Shown here: piece by piece, positions 18,696 to 27,188 of the stretch | Layout: every line of letters starts with the position of its first letter | How positions within the stretch are numbered: the first letter of the stretch is position 1 | NCBI GenBank assembly: GCA_035454605.1 | Contig: DATIGQ010000100.1 | Location: 1 to 33,946 of the forward strand | Direction of reading: 5' to 3' | DNA length: 33,946 bases | DNA from: Terriglobales bacterium | GTDB taxonomy: Bacteria; Acidobacteriota; Terriglobia; Terriglobales; Acidobacteriaceae | Position numbers and translations under genes: made by a program | The notes under the pieces: model-generated | The model's input: the letters and a program-made list of their open reading frames with translations, nothing else | Database searches by the model: none | What the model was told of the DNA's origin: nothing

Positions 18696-19490
18696 ATGAG
18701 AGCAGCAGAAATCACGGCCCTGGAGGCGGCGCTGGGACATCGCTTCCAGCACCGCGAACTGCTGGAGCAGGCGCTGACCCACGCCTCGCACGCCCACGAG
18801 GCTGAGTCGCGTGCCCCCGCTTCCGGCGCGCGCGACAACGAGCAACTGGAATTTCTGGGCGACGCCGTGCTTGGCTTCCTTGCCACCCGGGAGCTCTACC
18901 GCCGTTTCCCTGACTTTCACGAGGGGGAGCTTTCCAAAATGCGCGCCCACATGGTGAGCGCGCAACATCTGGTCCACGTGGCCGGCGAACTGGAACTGGG
19001 ACGCTACCTGCGCCTGGGTCGCGGGGAGGAAAAGAGCGGCGGGCGCCACAAGGCAGCCTTGCTCGCCGACGCGGTGGAGGCAGTGCTGGCGGCGCTCTAC
19101 CTGGACGCCGGCCTCGGAAAAGCCGAAGAGTTCGTAGTGCAGCGCGTAATCGGGCCGGCCCTGGAGCGGCTGGAGCGTGAGACGGGCGTGGGCCTGGCGC
19201 CCACCGACCACAAGTCGGCGTTGCAGGAGTTCTTGCAGGCCCAGGGCCGGCCGCAGCCCCGCTACGTGCTGGTCGAGGAGGCCGGACCTGACCACCGCAA
19301 GACCTTTACGGTCGAGGTGCGCATCCAATCTCCGGGACGCAGCGCGGCCGCCGCGTTCCAGGCGCAAGGACCGAACAAGAAGATAGCGGAACAGCGCGCT
19401 GCGCGCCGGGCGCTCGAGCACTTGGCTGCGGCCGAGGAAGCAACCGCCAGGCCGGCCTCCAGAAGGCGCGTCGGCACGGGGTCGCGATGA
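18696..19490 (+). CDS. rnc: Ribonuclease III
   Basis: Double-strand-specific endoribonuclease that processes rRNA precursors and structured mRNAs. The 264-aa protein has the signature NEQLEFLGDAVLGF (about 48-61) with its acidic active-site residues, and the second catalytic pair in LLADAVEAVLAALYLDAG. A double-stranded RNA-binding domain follows (about 165-245): DHKSALQEFLQAQGRPQPRY and GPNKKIAEQRAARRALEHL. The ATG at 18696 is chosen over a TTG two codons upstream. Its stop overlaps the start of lepB by 4 bases, so it heads the rnc-lepB-lepB-asmA unit. A small hairpin (GGACC-TCC-GGTCC, 18662-18674) precedes it; RNase III often trims its own leader, but that is speculative here. Confidence 0.96.
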   Translation: MRAAEITALEAALGHRFQHRELLEQALTHASHAHEAESRAPASGARDNEQLEFLGDAVLGFLATRELYRRFPDFHEGELSKMRAHMVSAQHLVHVAGELELGRYLRLGRGEEKSGGRHKAALLADAVEAVLAALYLDAGLGKAEEFVVQRVIGPALERLERETGVGLAPTDHKSALQEFLQAQGRPQPRYVLVEEAGPDHRKTFTVEVRIQSPGRSAAAAFQAQGPNKKIAEQRAARRALEHLAAAEEATARPASRRRVGTGSR

Positions 19491-20242
19491 GCGAACTGGA
19501 GCACAATCCCGCAGCATCTCTCCCGGGCGATTGGCCCAGCTCCTTGCAGTCCCTCGCCGAGACCGTGGTGATCGCCATCTTCATCATCACCTTTCTGGTG
19601 CAAGCCTTCCAGATTCCTTCGGAATCCATGGAGAACACGTTGCTGATCGGGGATTACCTGCTGGTGGACAAGGTGCACTTCGCCCAAGGCGGAGCGTGGG
19701 GCAGCGTCCTTCCCTACCAGCCCGTGCGGAGAGGCGACATCGTCGTCTTCCGTTATCCGGTCCGTCCGGCGGAGCACTTCGTCAAACGCGTGGTGGCGGT
19801 GCCCGGCGACCAGGTCCGCCTGCACCACAAGCAGCTTCTGGTGAACGGAAAGCCCGTTCCCGAGGACTACGTGGTGCATAAGCTGCGCGGACGCGACAGC
19901 TTCCGTGACAACTTCCCGGCGACCGACTTCTTCACTTCCAGCATCGATGCCCGATGGTTCCAGGAGATGCGCCGGCAGATCCGCGACGGCGGCATCGTGG
20001 TGCCGCCCGGCAAATACTTCGTGTTGGGCGACAATCGCGACGAAAGCCTGGACAGCCGCTACTGGGGCTTCGTGCCCCGCGAGAACATTGTGGGACGGCC
20101 GCTGATCATCTACTGGTCGGTGGACGACAACGGCCAGGAACTGGCTGCGGTGCCCGATGGTACACTGTCTCGTCTTGCGTACGGACTGGCTCACCTCTTC
20201 CAGAACACCCGCTGGGAACGGACCTTCCGCGTCGTCCGCTAG
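19487..20242 (+). CDS. lepB: Signal peptidase I, first copy
   Basis: Membrane serine protease (family S26) that removes signal peptides from exported proteins. The 251-aa protein has one membrane helix (about 24-42) with the active site on the outer face. Catalytic Ser47 lies in QIPSESMENTLLIGDYLLVDKV and the general base Lys100 in HFVKRVVAVPGD. Box E GDNRDESLDSRYWGFVP is complete. The ATG overlaps the rnc stop (ATGA). A paralogue follows after 42 bases. Compared with it, this copy has a longer insertion around LRGRDSFRDNFPATDFFTSS. Confidence 0.96.
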   Translation: MSELEHNPAASLPGDWPSSLQSLAETVVIAIFIITFLVQAFQIPSESMENTLLIGDYLLVDKVHFAQGGAWGSVLPYQPVRRGDIVVFRYPVRPAEHFVKRVVAVPGDQVRLHHKQLLVNGKPVPEDYVVHKLRGRDSFRDNFPATDFFTSSIDARWFQEMRRQIRDGGIVVPPGKYFVLGDNRDESLDSRYWGFVPRENIVGRPLIIYWSVDDNGQELAAVPDGTLSRLAYGLAHLFQNTRWERTFRVVR

Positions 20243-20284
20243 GGGCGGCGAGCGCTCCTCCCGCGGACGGAGAATGCGAACCCA

Positions 20285-21040
20285 TTGAGCAAGAAGCAGA
20301 AGGAAGACGCCAAACCGGGCGAAACACCCATGGAGTTTGTGGGCTCCATGGCGGTGGTGCTGGTCACCGGTCTGTTCATCATCACCTTCATCTTCCAGGC
20401 CTTCGAAATCCCCTCCAGCTCCATGGAGGACACGCTGCTCATCGGCGATCACGTGTTCGTGGACCGGCTGGCGTACGCTCCCCGCACCGGATGGGTGGGA
20501 CCGGTGTTGCCCTACCGCGACCTGCAGCGCGGGGACATCGTCGTGTTCCTCTCCCCGGCGGAATCCGGTCTCTATGTGGTCAAGCGGGTCATCGGCCTGC
20601 CGGGTGACCGCCTCCACCTGCGCAACGGCGTCGTCTTCCTTAACGGCGTCCCGCAGGACGAATCCTACGCCATCCGCCGCGGCGACTATCGTCCGTACCG
20701 TGACGACTTCCCTGCCGTGTCCATGCCCAGCGGCGCCACCACCCCGGAGTGGTACTTGTCGCTCCCCTCGCATCTCGAGGGCGGCGACCTGGTGGTGCCC
20801 GAGGACAACTATTTCATGATGGGCGACAATCGCGACGCCAGCTACGACAGCCGCTCCTGGGGCTTCGTGCCCCGCGAACACGTCATCGGCCGGCCCATGA
20901 TCATCTACTGGTCTTTCGAGACCCCGCCCGGCCAATATCTGAAGACCGCCCCCAGCGAACGCCTAGGCTACCTGTTCCACGTCATCATTCACTTTTTCGA
21001 CCAGACACGCTGGCGGCGGACCTTCCACCTGGTGCGCTGA
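20285..21040 (+). CDS. lepB: Signal peptidase I, second tandem copy
   Basis: Second complete signal peptidase I, also 251 aa. It has catalytic Ser46 in EIPSSSMEDTLLIGDHVFVDRL, Lys100 in YVVKRVIGLPGD and box E GDNRDASYDSRSWGFVP, with one membrane helix (about 18-40). Nothing essential is missing, so both copies should be active. The start is a TTG with GGAG upstream; an ATG at 20275 is out of frame. Shared C-terminal sequence (QTRWRRTFHLVR against NTRWERTFRVVR) shows an old tandem duplication. Its stop overlaps the AsmA start (TGATG). Confidence 0.94.
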   Translation: MSKKQKEDAKPGETPMEFVGSMAVVLVTGLFIITFIFQAFEIPSSSMEDTLLIGDHVFVDRLAYAPRTGWVGPVLPYRDLQRGDIVVFLSPAESGLYVVKRVIGLPGDRLHLRNGVVFLNGVPQDESYAIRRGDYRPYRDDFPAVSMPSGATTPEWYLSLPSHLEGGDLVVPEDNYFMMGDNRDASYDSRSWGFVPREHVIGRPMIIYWSFETPPGQYLKTAPSERLGYLFHVIIHFFDQTRWRRTFHLVR

Positions 21041-23565
21041 TGCCCTCCGGACGCTCGCGTCGGCTGCTGGTTGTGGCCACGGCCGCTGCAGCGATTCTGC
21101 TTCTGCCGCCCTACATCAACGCCAACCGCTTCAAGGCCCGCCTGGTGGCCGCCATGGAAGCGGCTCTGGGACGTTCCGTCAAAGTGGATGAGATCAGCCT
21201 GCACCTGTTGCCGCGGCCGGGCTTCGATCTGCGCAACCTGGTGATCGGCGACGACCCTGCCTTCAGCGCCGAGCCCATGTTGCGTGCCGACGAGGTCACT
21301 GCCGCACTGCGGCTGACTTCCCTGTGGCGGGGACGGCTGGAAATCGCCCACCTCAGCCTGGAATCGCCCAGCCTCAACCTGGTGCGTTCGCCCGAAGGCC
21401 ACTGGAATCTGGAAGCGCTCATGGCGCGCGCCGCGGAAACGCCCTCGGCGCCCACGGCGCTGCCCCGGCCCGAGAGCCGGCCGCGATTCCCTTACATCGA
21501 AGCGGAGAACGGTCGCATCAACTTCAAGCTCGGACAGGAGAAGAAGGCCCTCACCTTGGCCGACGCCGACTTCGCGCTGTGGCTGGAGTCCGAGGAGGCA
21601 TGGGGCGTGCGCCTGGAGGCGCGCCCGGTGCGCACGGATATGAATCTGGGCGACACCGGCGAACTCCGCCTTTCGGGCACGCTGGGACGCGCGGCCGCGC
21701 CCGGCGAGCGTCCGCTGCAACTCTCCGTGACTTTGGAAAGAGCGCAGCTCGGGCAACTCTCCGCGCTGCTCTGGGGCAGGAACCGCGGTTGGCGCGGCGC
21801 GCTCGACCTGCGCGCCTCCTTCACCGGCAGGCCCAACGATCTGAGCATGGGAGCCGAAGCCGAGTTGCGTGACTTCCGCCGCTATGACATCGTGGCCGGC
21901 GAAGGGCTCCGCGGCCGGCTGCGCTGTTCGGCCACCTACCGCGCCGCATCCGACGCTCTTAGTGATGTGGACTGCCTGGCGCCGGTGGGCGAGGGCGACC
22001 TCGCCCTGCGCGGCATGATCGGAAGCCTGTTCAGCGAGCGCCGTTACGATCTGAGCTTCGCCCTGCGCGCCGTGCCGGCCGCTTCGTTGGCGCAGATCGC
22101 GCGCCGCGCCAAGCGCGACCTGCCGGGCGATCTCACCGCCGACGGCGAATTGAACGCCGCCTTTACCCTGCGCTCGCTCGAAGAAGCCGGCCGCGCACCG
22201 GTTTGGGCCGGTGGAGGCTCCATCGCCGGGCTGCGCTTGCGATCCGCGCTGCTCGATCCTGACCTTTCGGCCCCGGATGTCCGCTTCCTCGTCGAGAATC
22301 CGCCGCCTCTGAAGCAAGCCGGTCGGTTGCGCGCGGGACGCCCGGACGCGGTCTCGGAAGCCCGGCTGAGCCTGCAACCACTGCCCTTGAACCTTGGCGG
22401 TGGCGCGCCGGTCGAGCTGACAGGATTTCTCTCCGCGTCCGGGTATCGGCTCTCCGTGCGCGGCATGGCTGCCATCACGCAGCTTACGCGCCTGGCCCGC
22501 GCACTGGGAGTAGAAGCGCGGTTGCTCGATGCCGATGGTTCCGCGCGGGTGGACATGGAAATGGCAGGACCATGGGCGGAGTTCGCGCCCGCCGTCATCT
22601 CGGGAACGGCGCAGGTGCGCCGCGTTACGCTCCGATTGAGCGGCATCGCCGAGCCGGTGGAGGTGGTCGCGGCGGACTTGCGCCTTTCACCCGACACGGC
22701 GGAAGTTCGCAACCTCTCGCTCTCGCTCCCGGCGGCCCGCTTGCGCCTGACGGGCGAAGCCAGCCGGGAGCGCGCCTGCGAGGCCGGCTGTCCGGTGCGC
22801 TTCACGCTCCACGCCAACGACATCGTGTTCGACGAGCTGAACCGCCTTCTGAATCCCCAGGTGCATCAGCGACGCTGGTTCCAGTTCGCGAGTCGAAAGG
22901 AAGAGCCCAGCATATTCTCCGGCTTGCGCGCGGAAGGACGCATCACTGCTGCGCGTGTCCTCATCAAGTCGGTGGCGGCACAGCGCGTGACCGCGGTCGC
23001 GCGCCTGGCCCAGAACCGGCTCGAGATTGCGGAACTGCGGGGTGAACTGTTGGGCGGTCGGCATGAGGGCGTTTGGCATGCCGACTTCACCGGCGAGCAG
23101 CCAACCTACTCGGCGGCGGGAAAGCTGACGGACATCGCGCTGGAGCAGGTGGGCCGCTTGATGCGCGACCCCTGGGCCACCGGGCACGTCTCCGCGAGTT
23201 ACGAGATCACCACCTCAGGCAGCGCCGCGCCGGCGCTGGTGCAGGCTGCTTCCGGCGAACTTGATTTCGATTGGCGCGATGGGTCGCTGGCTCGCCTGCT
23301 GCTGCCCGCCTCCCAGGCTCCCCTGCGATTGCGGCGCTTCAGCGGGAAGATGGCGCTGCGCGATGGCGTGCTCACCTTCCCGGAAGCACAACTTGAAACC
23401 GCCGCCGGCACCTACACCGTGAGCGGCACGGCTTCCCTGGCCCGCGAACTCGACCTGCGGCTGGTCCGCGACGAAGCTCACGGTTTCGCGGTCACCGGCA
23501 CCCTGGCGGCGCCACGCGTAGCGCCGCTGCCGGGGCCCGCCACCCGGGCGTCGTTGGCGCGCTGA
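21040..23565 (+). CDS. AsmA-family envelope protein
   Basis: 841-aa protein anchored by one N-terminal membrane helix (about 8-24) with a large periplasmic part. It begins like AsmA: NANRFKARLVAAMEAALGRS, then DEISLHLLPRPGFDLRNLVI and RLEIAHLSLESPSLNLVRSP, the classical AsmA N-terminal repeat. The rest is beta-rich, and the C-terminal part matches the AsmA-like_C pattern (GELDFDWRDGSLARLLLP, RLRRFSGKMALRDGVLTFPE). AsmA-like proteins of the TamB/YhdP group are linked to phospholipid transport to the outer membrane. The ATG overlaps the lepB stop by one base; a longer open frame runs into lepB but is a shadow. Confidence 0.88.
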   Translation: MPSGRSRRLLVVATAAAAILLLPPYINANRFKARLVAAMEAALGRSVKVDEISLHLLPRPGFDLRNLVIGDDPAFSAEPMLRADEVTAALRLTSLWRGRLEIAHLSLESPSLNLVRSPEGHWNLEALMARAAETPSAPTALPRPESRPRFPYIEAENGRINFKLGQEKKALTLADADFALWLESEEAWGVRLEARPVRTDMNLGDTGELRLSGTLGRAAAPGERPLQLSVTLERAQLGQLSALLWGRNRGWRGALDLRASFTGRPNDLSMGAEAELRDFRRYDIVAGEGLRGRLRCSATYRAASDALSDVDCLAPVGEGDLALRGMIGSLFSERRYDLSFALRAVPAASLAQIARRAKRDLPGDLTADGELNAAFTLRSLEEAGRAPVWAGGGSIAGLRLRSALLDPDLSAPDVRFLVENPPPLKQAGRLRAGRPDAVSEARLSLQPLPLNLGGGAPVELTGFLSASGYRLSVRGMAAITQLTRLARALGVEARLLDADGSARVDMEMAGPWAEFAPAVISGTAQVRRVTLRLSGIAEPVEVVAADLRLSPDTAEVRNLSLSLPAARLRLTGEASRERACEAGCPVRFTLHANDIVFDELNRLLNPQVHQRRWFQFASRKEEPSIFSGLRAEGRITAARVLIKSVAAQRVTAVARLAQNRLEIAELRGELLGGRHEGVWHADFTGEQPTYSAAGKLTDIALEQVGRLMRDPWATGHVSASYEITTSGSAAPALVQAASGELDFDWRDGSLARLLLPASQAPLRLRRFSGKMALRDGVLTFPEAQLETAAGTYTVSGTASLARELDLRLVRDEAHGFAVTGTLAAPRVAPLPGPATRASLAR

Positions 23566-23613
23566 CCGCGCGTTCCCAGCCCTCTGCTATTCTTGATGTT
23601 TTCGGAGAAGCCC

Positions 23614-24429
23614 ATGCCTCGCTATGAGTATCGTGACCGCCATCCCACCCCGGAGGCGGAGAAGCTTTTCCAGGAATGGATCGATCGGCTGGACGCGGAG
23701 TTCATGAACCGCGACCCCGAGCACCGCGCCGCCGTGGTGCGGGACGCGCTGCACCAGCTCTATCTAGGGCGCCCCTATCAGGCTCCGGACCCGAAGTCGC
23801 CCGCCGCGCAGCAGGCGCTGGTGCACTCCTTCGATCCGCGCAACGCCACCATGGAGCCGGAGTACTACGGCGACGTGGACGCGGAAAAATACGCCGAGCG
23901 CAAGCCGCTCATCTGGTTCTGGATGATGTTCGACCGTTCTCCCGTCGGCCTCAATCACTGGCTGGGCTTCCGCATGCGCGCCATGCTGGCGCGGCACGTC
24001 TTCAAGCATCGCGGCAAGAACGTCAAGATCTTTCACGGCGTCGAGATGTCGTTCGGCTACAACCTGACGGTGGAAGACAACTGCGTCATCCACAAGTACG
24101 TGCTGCTCGATGATCGCGGCGAGATCATCATCCACGAAGGCAGTTCCATCTCCGACTATGCCAGCGTGTACTCGCACGCCCATGACCTGAACGATGGCAT
24201 GATCATTACCAACCATCGCACCGAGATCGGTCCGCGCGCCCGCGTCACCTATCACGCCACCGTGCTGAGCGGCGTACGCGTGGGGGAGCACGGCATGGTG
24301 GGCTCGCTGGGCGTAGCCGCCAAAGACGTGGAGCCTTACCACGTCACCGCCGGCATCCCCGCCAAGACCATCAAGGTGAAGTCCATCGCGCCCGAGGCCG
24401 TGCGCAAGGCGGCTGGAGGCAAGACCTAG
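23614..24429 (+). CDS. Left-handed beta-helix (hexapeptide) acyltransferase family protein
   Basis: 271-aa protein with a C-terminal left-handed beta-helix typical of O-acetyltransferases of the maltose/galactoside and NodL/WcaF type. The hexapeptide coils run from about 135 to 250 (VKIFHGVEMSFGYNLTVEDN, IIIHEGSSISDYASVYSHAH, TEIGPRARVTYHATVLSGVR, GEHGMVGSLGVAAKDVEPYH), ending with AGIPAKTIKVKS. The catalytic-type histidine is probably in SHAHD. The N-terminal 110 residues (EYRDRHPTPEAEKLFQEWID onwards) are helical and not part of the standard fold. The start at 23614 is chosen for GGAG 8 bases upstream; ATG 23596 is an alternative. The acceptor is unknown; a sugar of the envelope is a reasonable guess. 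Confidence 0.8.
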   Translation: MPRYEYRDRHPTPEAEKLFQEWIDRLDAEFMNRDPEHRAAVVRDALHQLYLGRPYQAPDPKSPAAQQALVHSFDPRNATMEPEYYGDVDAEKYAERKPLIWFWMMFDRSPVGLNHWLGFRMRAMLARHVFKHRGKNVKIFHGVEMSFGYNLTVEDNCVIHKYVLLDDRGEIIIHEGSSISDYASVYSHAHDLNDGMIITNHRTEIGPRARVTYHATVLSGVRVGEHGMVGSLGVAAKDVEPYHVTAGIPAKTIKVKSIAPEAVRKAAGGKT

Positions 24430-24441
24430 GAACGGAGCATT

Positions 24442-24501
24442 CGGGTCATTCGGCGGACCGGCTCAAAGCTTTCGATAACCGAATCACCCGAGGACCCGAT
24501 G
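24442..24501. repeat. Imperfect inverted repeat downstream of the acyltransferase gene
   Basis: CGGGTCATTCGG (24442-24453) faces CCGAATCACCCG (24479-24490) with one mismatch in 12 and a 25-base loop. The right arm continues in 8-base steps (CCGAATCA, CCCGAGGA, CCCGATGT). It starts 12 bases after the stop codon and may act as a terminator. Confidence 0.6.
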
Positions 24502-24535
24502 TCATCAACCTGCGTGTTATCCTCACTTTGCCATC

Positions 24536-25225
24536 ATGAGTATCGAGCACGTCGGCTTCGTCTTCCAGATCATCGTGTTCCTGTTCGCCATCAGCTTTCA
24601 TGAGTCGGCGCACGCGTTCACAGCCTGGAAGTGCGGCGATCCGACCGCTTACATGCTGGGACGCGTGACTCTGAATCCCCTCAAACACATCGATCCTGTG
24701 GGTACGGTGATTCTGCCGGGAATCGCGCTGCTCACCGGGCTGCCGGTGATCGGCTGGGCGAAGCCCACACCCGTCGATCCTCGCAATTTCAAGAATGAAG
24801 TGCGGGACGACATTCTGACCTCGGTGGCCGGGCCAGCCAGCAATATCCTGGTAGCCGCCGGCGCCGTGGGCGTCATGGCGGGAATCGCGTCCATCTCCGG
24901 CGACGGCCGTGCGCTGGTGCGCGGCCTGGCAGGCAACTTCCCCATCCCGGTGGCCCAGACTTCCCTTTGGGTGCCGGTGGTGGTGCTGCTCTACCAGGCG
25001 ATGCTCATCAACCTGCTCCTGGCCGTGTTCAACCTTATTCCCATTCCGCCGCTCGACGGCAGTCACGTCCTCCGCCATTTGTTGCCGGAATCCATCCGCC
25101 AGGTCTACGACATGGTCGGATGGATGGGCCTGGTGCTCTTGTTCCTGGTCGGCGGACGCGTCGTCTTCACCCTGTTGCAACCGGTGCTGCGTTTCTTCGA
25201 CGCGCTTCTCCTCCTGCTCGCATGA
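24536..25225 (+). CDS. Site-2 protease family membrane metalloprotease (M50)
   Basis: Multi-pass membrane zinc protease of 229 aa. The zinc-binding HESAH (His22 to His26) is in the first membrane segment, and the third ligand is supplied by NLIPIPPLDGSHVL (Asn166, Asp174). It is of the compact rhomboid-like class without a PDZ domain, found in many bacteria and of mostly unknown substrate. RseP-type relatives cleave anti-sigma factors; this one lacks the PDZ domain and has no demonstrated link to the anti-sigma factor 8 kb away. Its stop overlaps the trpS start by 4 bases (ATGA). Confidence 0.92.
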   Translation: MSIEHVGFVFQIIVFLFAISFHESAHAFTAWKCGDPTAYMLGRVTLNPLKHIDPVGTVILPGIALLTGLPVIGWAKPTPVDPRNFKNEVRDDILTSVAGPASNILVAAGAVGVMAGIASISGDGRALVRGLAGNFPIPVAQTSLWVPVVVLLYQAMLINLLLAVFNLIPIPPLDGSHVLRHLLPESIRQVYDMVGWMGLVLLFLVGGRVVFTLLQPVLRFFDALLLLLA

Positions 25226-26271
25226 CACCCGCCAACAAGAATCGGAAGCGACCTCGCGTGCTGAGCGGCATGCGTCCCACCGGCAAGCTGCATCTGGGCA
25301 ACTTCGTAGGCGCGCTGGACAACTGGGTGCGCTTGCAGAAGGATTACGACTGCTTCTTCTTCGTCGCCGACTGGCACGCACTCACCACGGATTACGCCGA
25401 TACCTCGCAGGTGAAGCGCAACTGCGTGGATGTGCTGCTCGACTGGCTGGCCGCCGGCCTCGATCCTCAGCAGTGCACCATGTTCATCCAGTCGCACGTG
25501 CCGCAGCACGCCGAGCTGCACTTGCTGTTTTCCATGGTGACGCCGCTGGGCTGGCTGGAGCGCGTGCCCACCTACAAGGAGCAGCGCGAGAACATCCGCG
25601 ACAAGGATCTCTCGACCTACGGTTTTCTCGGGTACCCGGTGCTGCAATCCGCGGACATCCTGATCTACCAGGCCGACTACGTGCCCGTCGGCGAGGACCA
25701 GGCCCCGCACATCGAGCTCACCCGCGAGGTCGCGCGGCGCTTCAACGCTTTCTATGGCGGCAAGCGCGGCTGGTCGTTCCCCGAACCCAAGACCTTGTTC
25801 ACGCCCTCGCCCAAGCTGCCCGGCACCGACGGCCGCAAGATGTCCAAGTCGTACGACAACGTCATCCTGATGACCGAGCCGGAGGACTCGCTGCGCGCCA
25901 AGCTCAAGACCATGGTCACGGACCCGGCGCGCGTGCGCCGCAGCGACCCGGGCAATCCCGACGTCTGCCCCGTGGGCGACCTGCACAAGCTGTTCAGCTC
26001 GCAGGAAACACTGGCCAAGGTCTACGAAGGATGCCGCTCCGCGGGCATCGGCTGTATCGAGTGCAAGGGATGGGCCGCGGACGCGCTCGTCCAGGTGCTG
26101 GCCCCCATGCAGGAACGCCGCCGCAAGTACGAAGAAAAGCCGCGCCTCGCCTGGGACATCCTGGAGGAGGGCTCCACCCGGGCCGCACGCGCCGCTGATG
26201 CCACCATGCAGCAGGTGCGCGCCGCCATGGGCATGTCGCCGGAGTACGAGCCTCCCAAGTCCGCCCAGTGA
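25222..26271 (+). CDS. trpS: Tryptophanyl-tRNA synthetase
   Basis: Class I aminoacyl-tRNA synthetase charging tRNA-Trp, 349 aa. The HIGH-type motif is HLGN in MRPTGKLHLGNFVGAL, and KMSKS is present in DGRKMSKSYDNVI. PVGEDQAPHIELTREVARRF is the usual Trp-enzyme stretch. The C-terminal region has CRSAGIGCIECKGWAAD, with extra cysteines seen in some bacterial TrpS. The ATG at 25222 overlaps the end of the M50 gene; the in-frame open region upstream is only its shadow. It forms the M50-trpS pair that leads into scpA. Confidence 0.96.
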   Translation: MTPANKNRKRPRVLSGMRPTGKLHLGNFVGALDNWVRLQKDYDCFFFVADWHALTTDYADTSQVKRNCVDVLLDWLAAGLDPQQCTMFIQSHVPQHAELHLLFSMVTPLGWLERVPTYKEQRENIRDKDLSTYGFLGYPVLQSADILIYQADYVPVGEDQAPHIELTREVARRFNAFYGGKRGWSFPEPKTLFTPSPKLPGTDGRKMSKSYDNVILMTEPEDSLRAKLKTMVTDPARVRRSDPGNPDVCPVGDLHKLFSSQETLAKVYEGCRSAGIGCIECKGWAADALVQVLAPMQERRRKYEEKPRLAWDILEEGSTRAARAADATMQQVRAAMGMSPEYEPPKSAQ

Positions 26272-26309
26272 CCGGCAAATAATGCAGGCACAGCAACAGC
26301 GAATCACCC

Positions 26310-26315
26310 TACAAT
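26310..26315 (+). promoter_or_regulatory. -10 box of a leaderless-type promoter for scpA
   Basis: TACAAT lies 7 bases before the ATG at 26323 and overlaps an in-frame ATG at 26314. No Shine-Dalgarno sequence precedes either start, and no good -35 box is evident. Confidence 0.45.
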
Positions 26316-26322
26316 GAACCGA

Positions 26323-27141
26323 ATGCCCGAGCCGACTCAACCCGCGCCCCGTCCGCCCGCGGAAGCCAGCGATTTCCCGTTCGCGGTGACCATCGGGCAG
26401 GTGTACGACGGCCCGCTCGACCTGCTGCTCGATCTCATCCGCAAGCAGGACATCAACATCTATGACATTCCTATCGCGCAGATCACGGCGCAGTATCTCG
26501 CCTACGTCGAGCAGATGAAGCAGCTCGACGTGAACGTGGCCGCCGAGTTCATCTACATGGCGGCCATGCTCATCCACATCAAGTCGAGGATGCTGCTGCC
26601 CCGCGACCCCAACGGGCCCGCGGAGGAGCAGGAAGACCCGCGCGCCGAACTGGTCTATCGCCTGCTCGAGCATGAAAAGTTCAAGACCGCGGCGCAGATG
26701 CTCCTGCAGAAGCAGCAGATCGAGAACGCCACCTGGTCGAACCCGGCGCAGAAGGAGTTCGAGGAAGCCGAGGGCACGGAACCGGAGCTTGCTGCCGATG
26801 TGGTCGATCTGGTGCGCACCTTCCAGGTCATTCTCGACCGCGCCCGCAACCGCCCCGTGCTGCAGGTGGACGAGGACGCGGTCACGGTCTCGCAGATGAT
26901 CGACTACCTGCGCCGCCGCCTGCTGCTCGAGGACCGCGCTTTGCGCCTCACCAGCCTGCTGCAGCCGGTGCGCTCGCGCAAGGCGCTGGTTTGCGCGTTC
27001 CTGGCGCTCTTGGAGCTGGTCCGCCTGCAAGCCATCCTGCTGCGCCAGGACCGCATCTTCGGCGAGATTTACGTAAAGAAGCACGAGATGTTTGACACCG
27101 TGCTGAGCGACGGCGCCGCCGTGCGCGACGACTGGAGGTAG
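26323..27141 (+). CDS. scpA: Segregation and condensation protein A
   Basis: Kleisin subunit of the SMC-ScpAB condensin, needed for chromosome compaction and segregation. About 272 aa, normal length. The N-terminal domain carries YDGPLDLLLDLIRKQDINIY and PIAQITAQYLAYVEQMKQLD, with AAEFIYMAAMLIHIKSRMLL, the SMC-neck binding region. The C-terminal winged helix includes VCAFLALLELVRLQAILLRQ. The ATG at 26323 is preferred to 26314 because the TACAAT box would overlap the latter; a strong case cannot be made. scpB follows on the same strand after 47 bases. Confidence 0.94.
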   Translation: MPEPTQPAPRPPAEASDFPFAVTIGQVYDGPLDLLLDLIRKQDINIYDIPIAQITAQYLAYVEQMKQLDVNVAAEFIYMAAMLIHIKSRMLLPRDPNGPAEEQEDPRAELVYRLLEHEKFKTAAQMLLQKQQIENATWSNPAQKEFEEAEGTEPELAADVVDLVRTFQVILDRARNRPVLQVDEDAVTVSQMIDYLRRRLLLEDRALRLTSLLQPVRSRKALVCAFLALLELVRLQAILLRQDRIFGEIYVKKHEMFDTVLSDGAAVRDDWR

Positions 27142-27188
27142 CTTTGCGCCGTCATCCGGAGCGGGTCCCGTAGGGACGCCACAATTTC

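Noticed and set aside
19262-20935. 557-aa minus-strand frame with repeated segments
   Set aside because: The internal repeats are simply the antisense image of the two lepB paralogues.
20989-22377. 462-aa minus-strand frame
   Set aside because: It is antisense to the AsmA-like gene, whose domain pattern and overlap with lepB are clear.
24536-25225. M50 protease as the RseP that releases the sigma factor at 14.7 kb
   Set aside because: It lacks a PDZ domain, is compact, and belongs to the trpS unit; the link is not supported by sequence.
25105-27084. 659-aa open frame on the minus strand
   Set aside because: It spans antisense to the end of the M50 gene, trpS and scpA, all of which are certain on the plus strand. 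Its composition is the usual shadow type.
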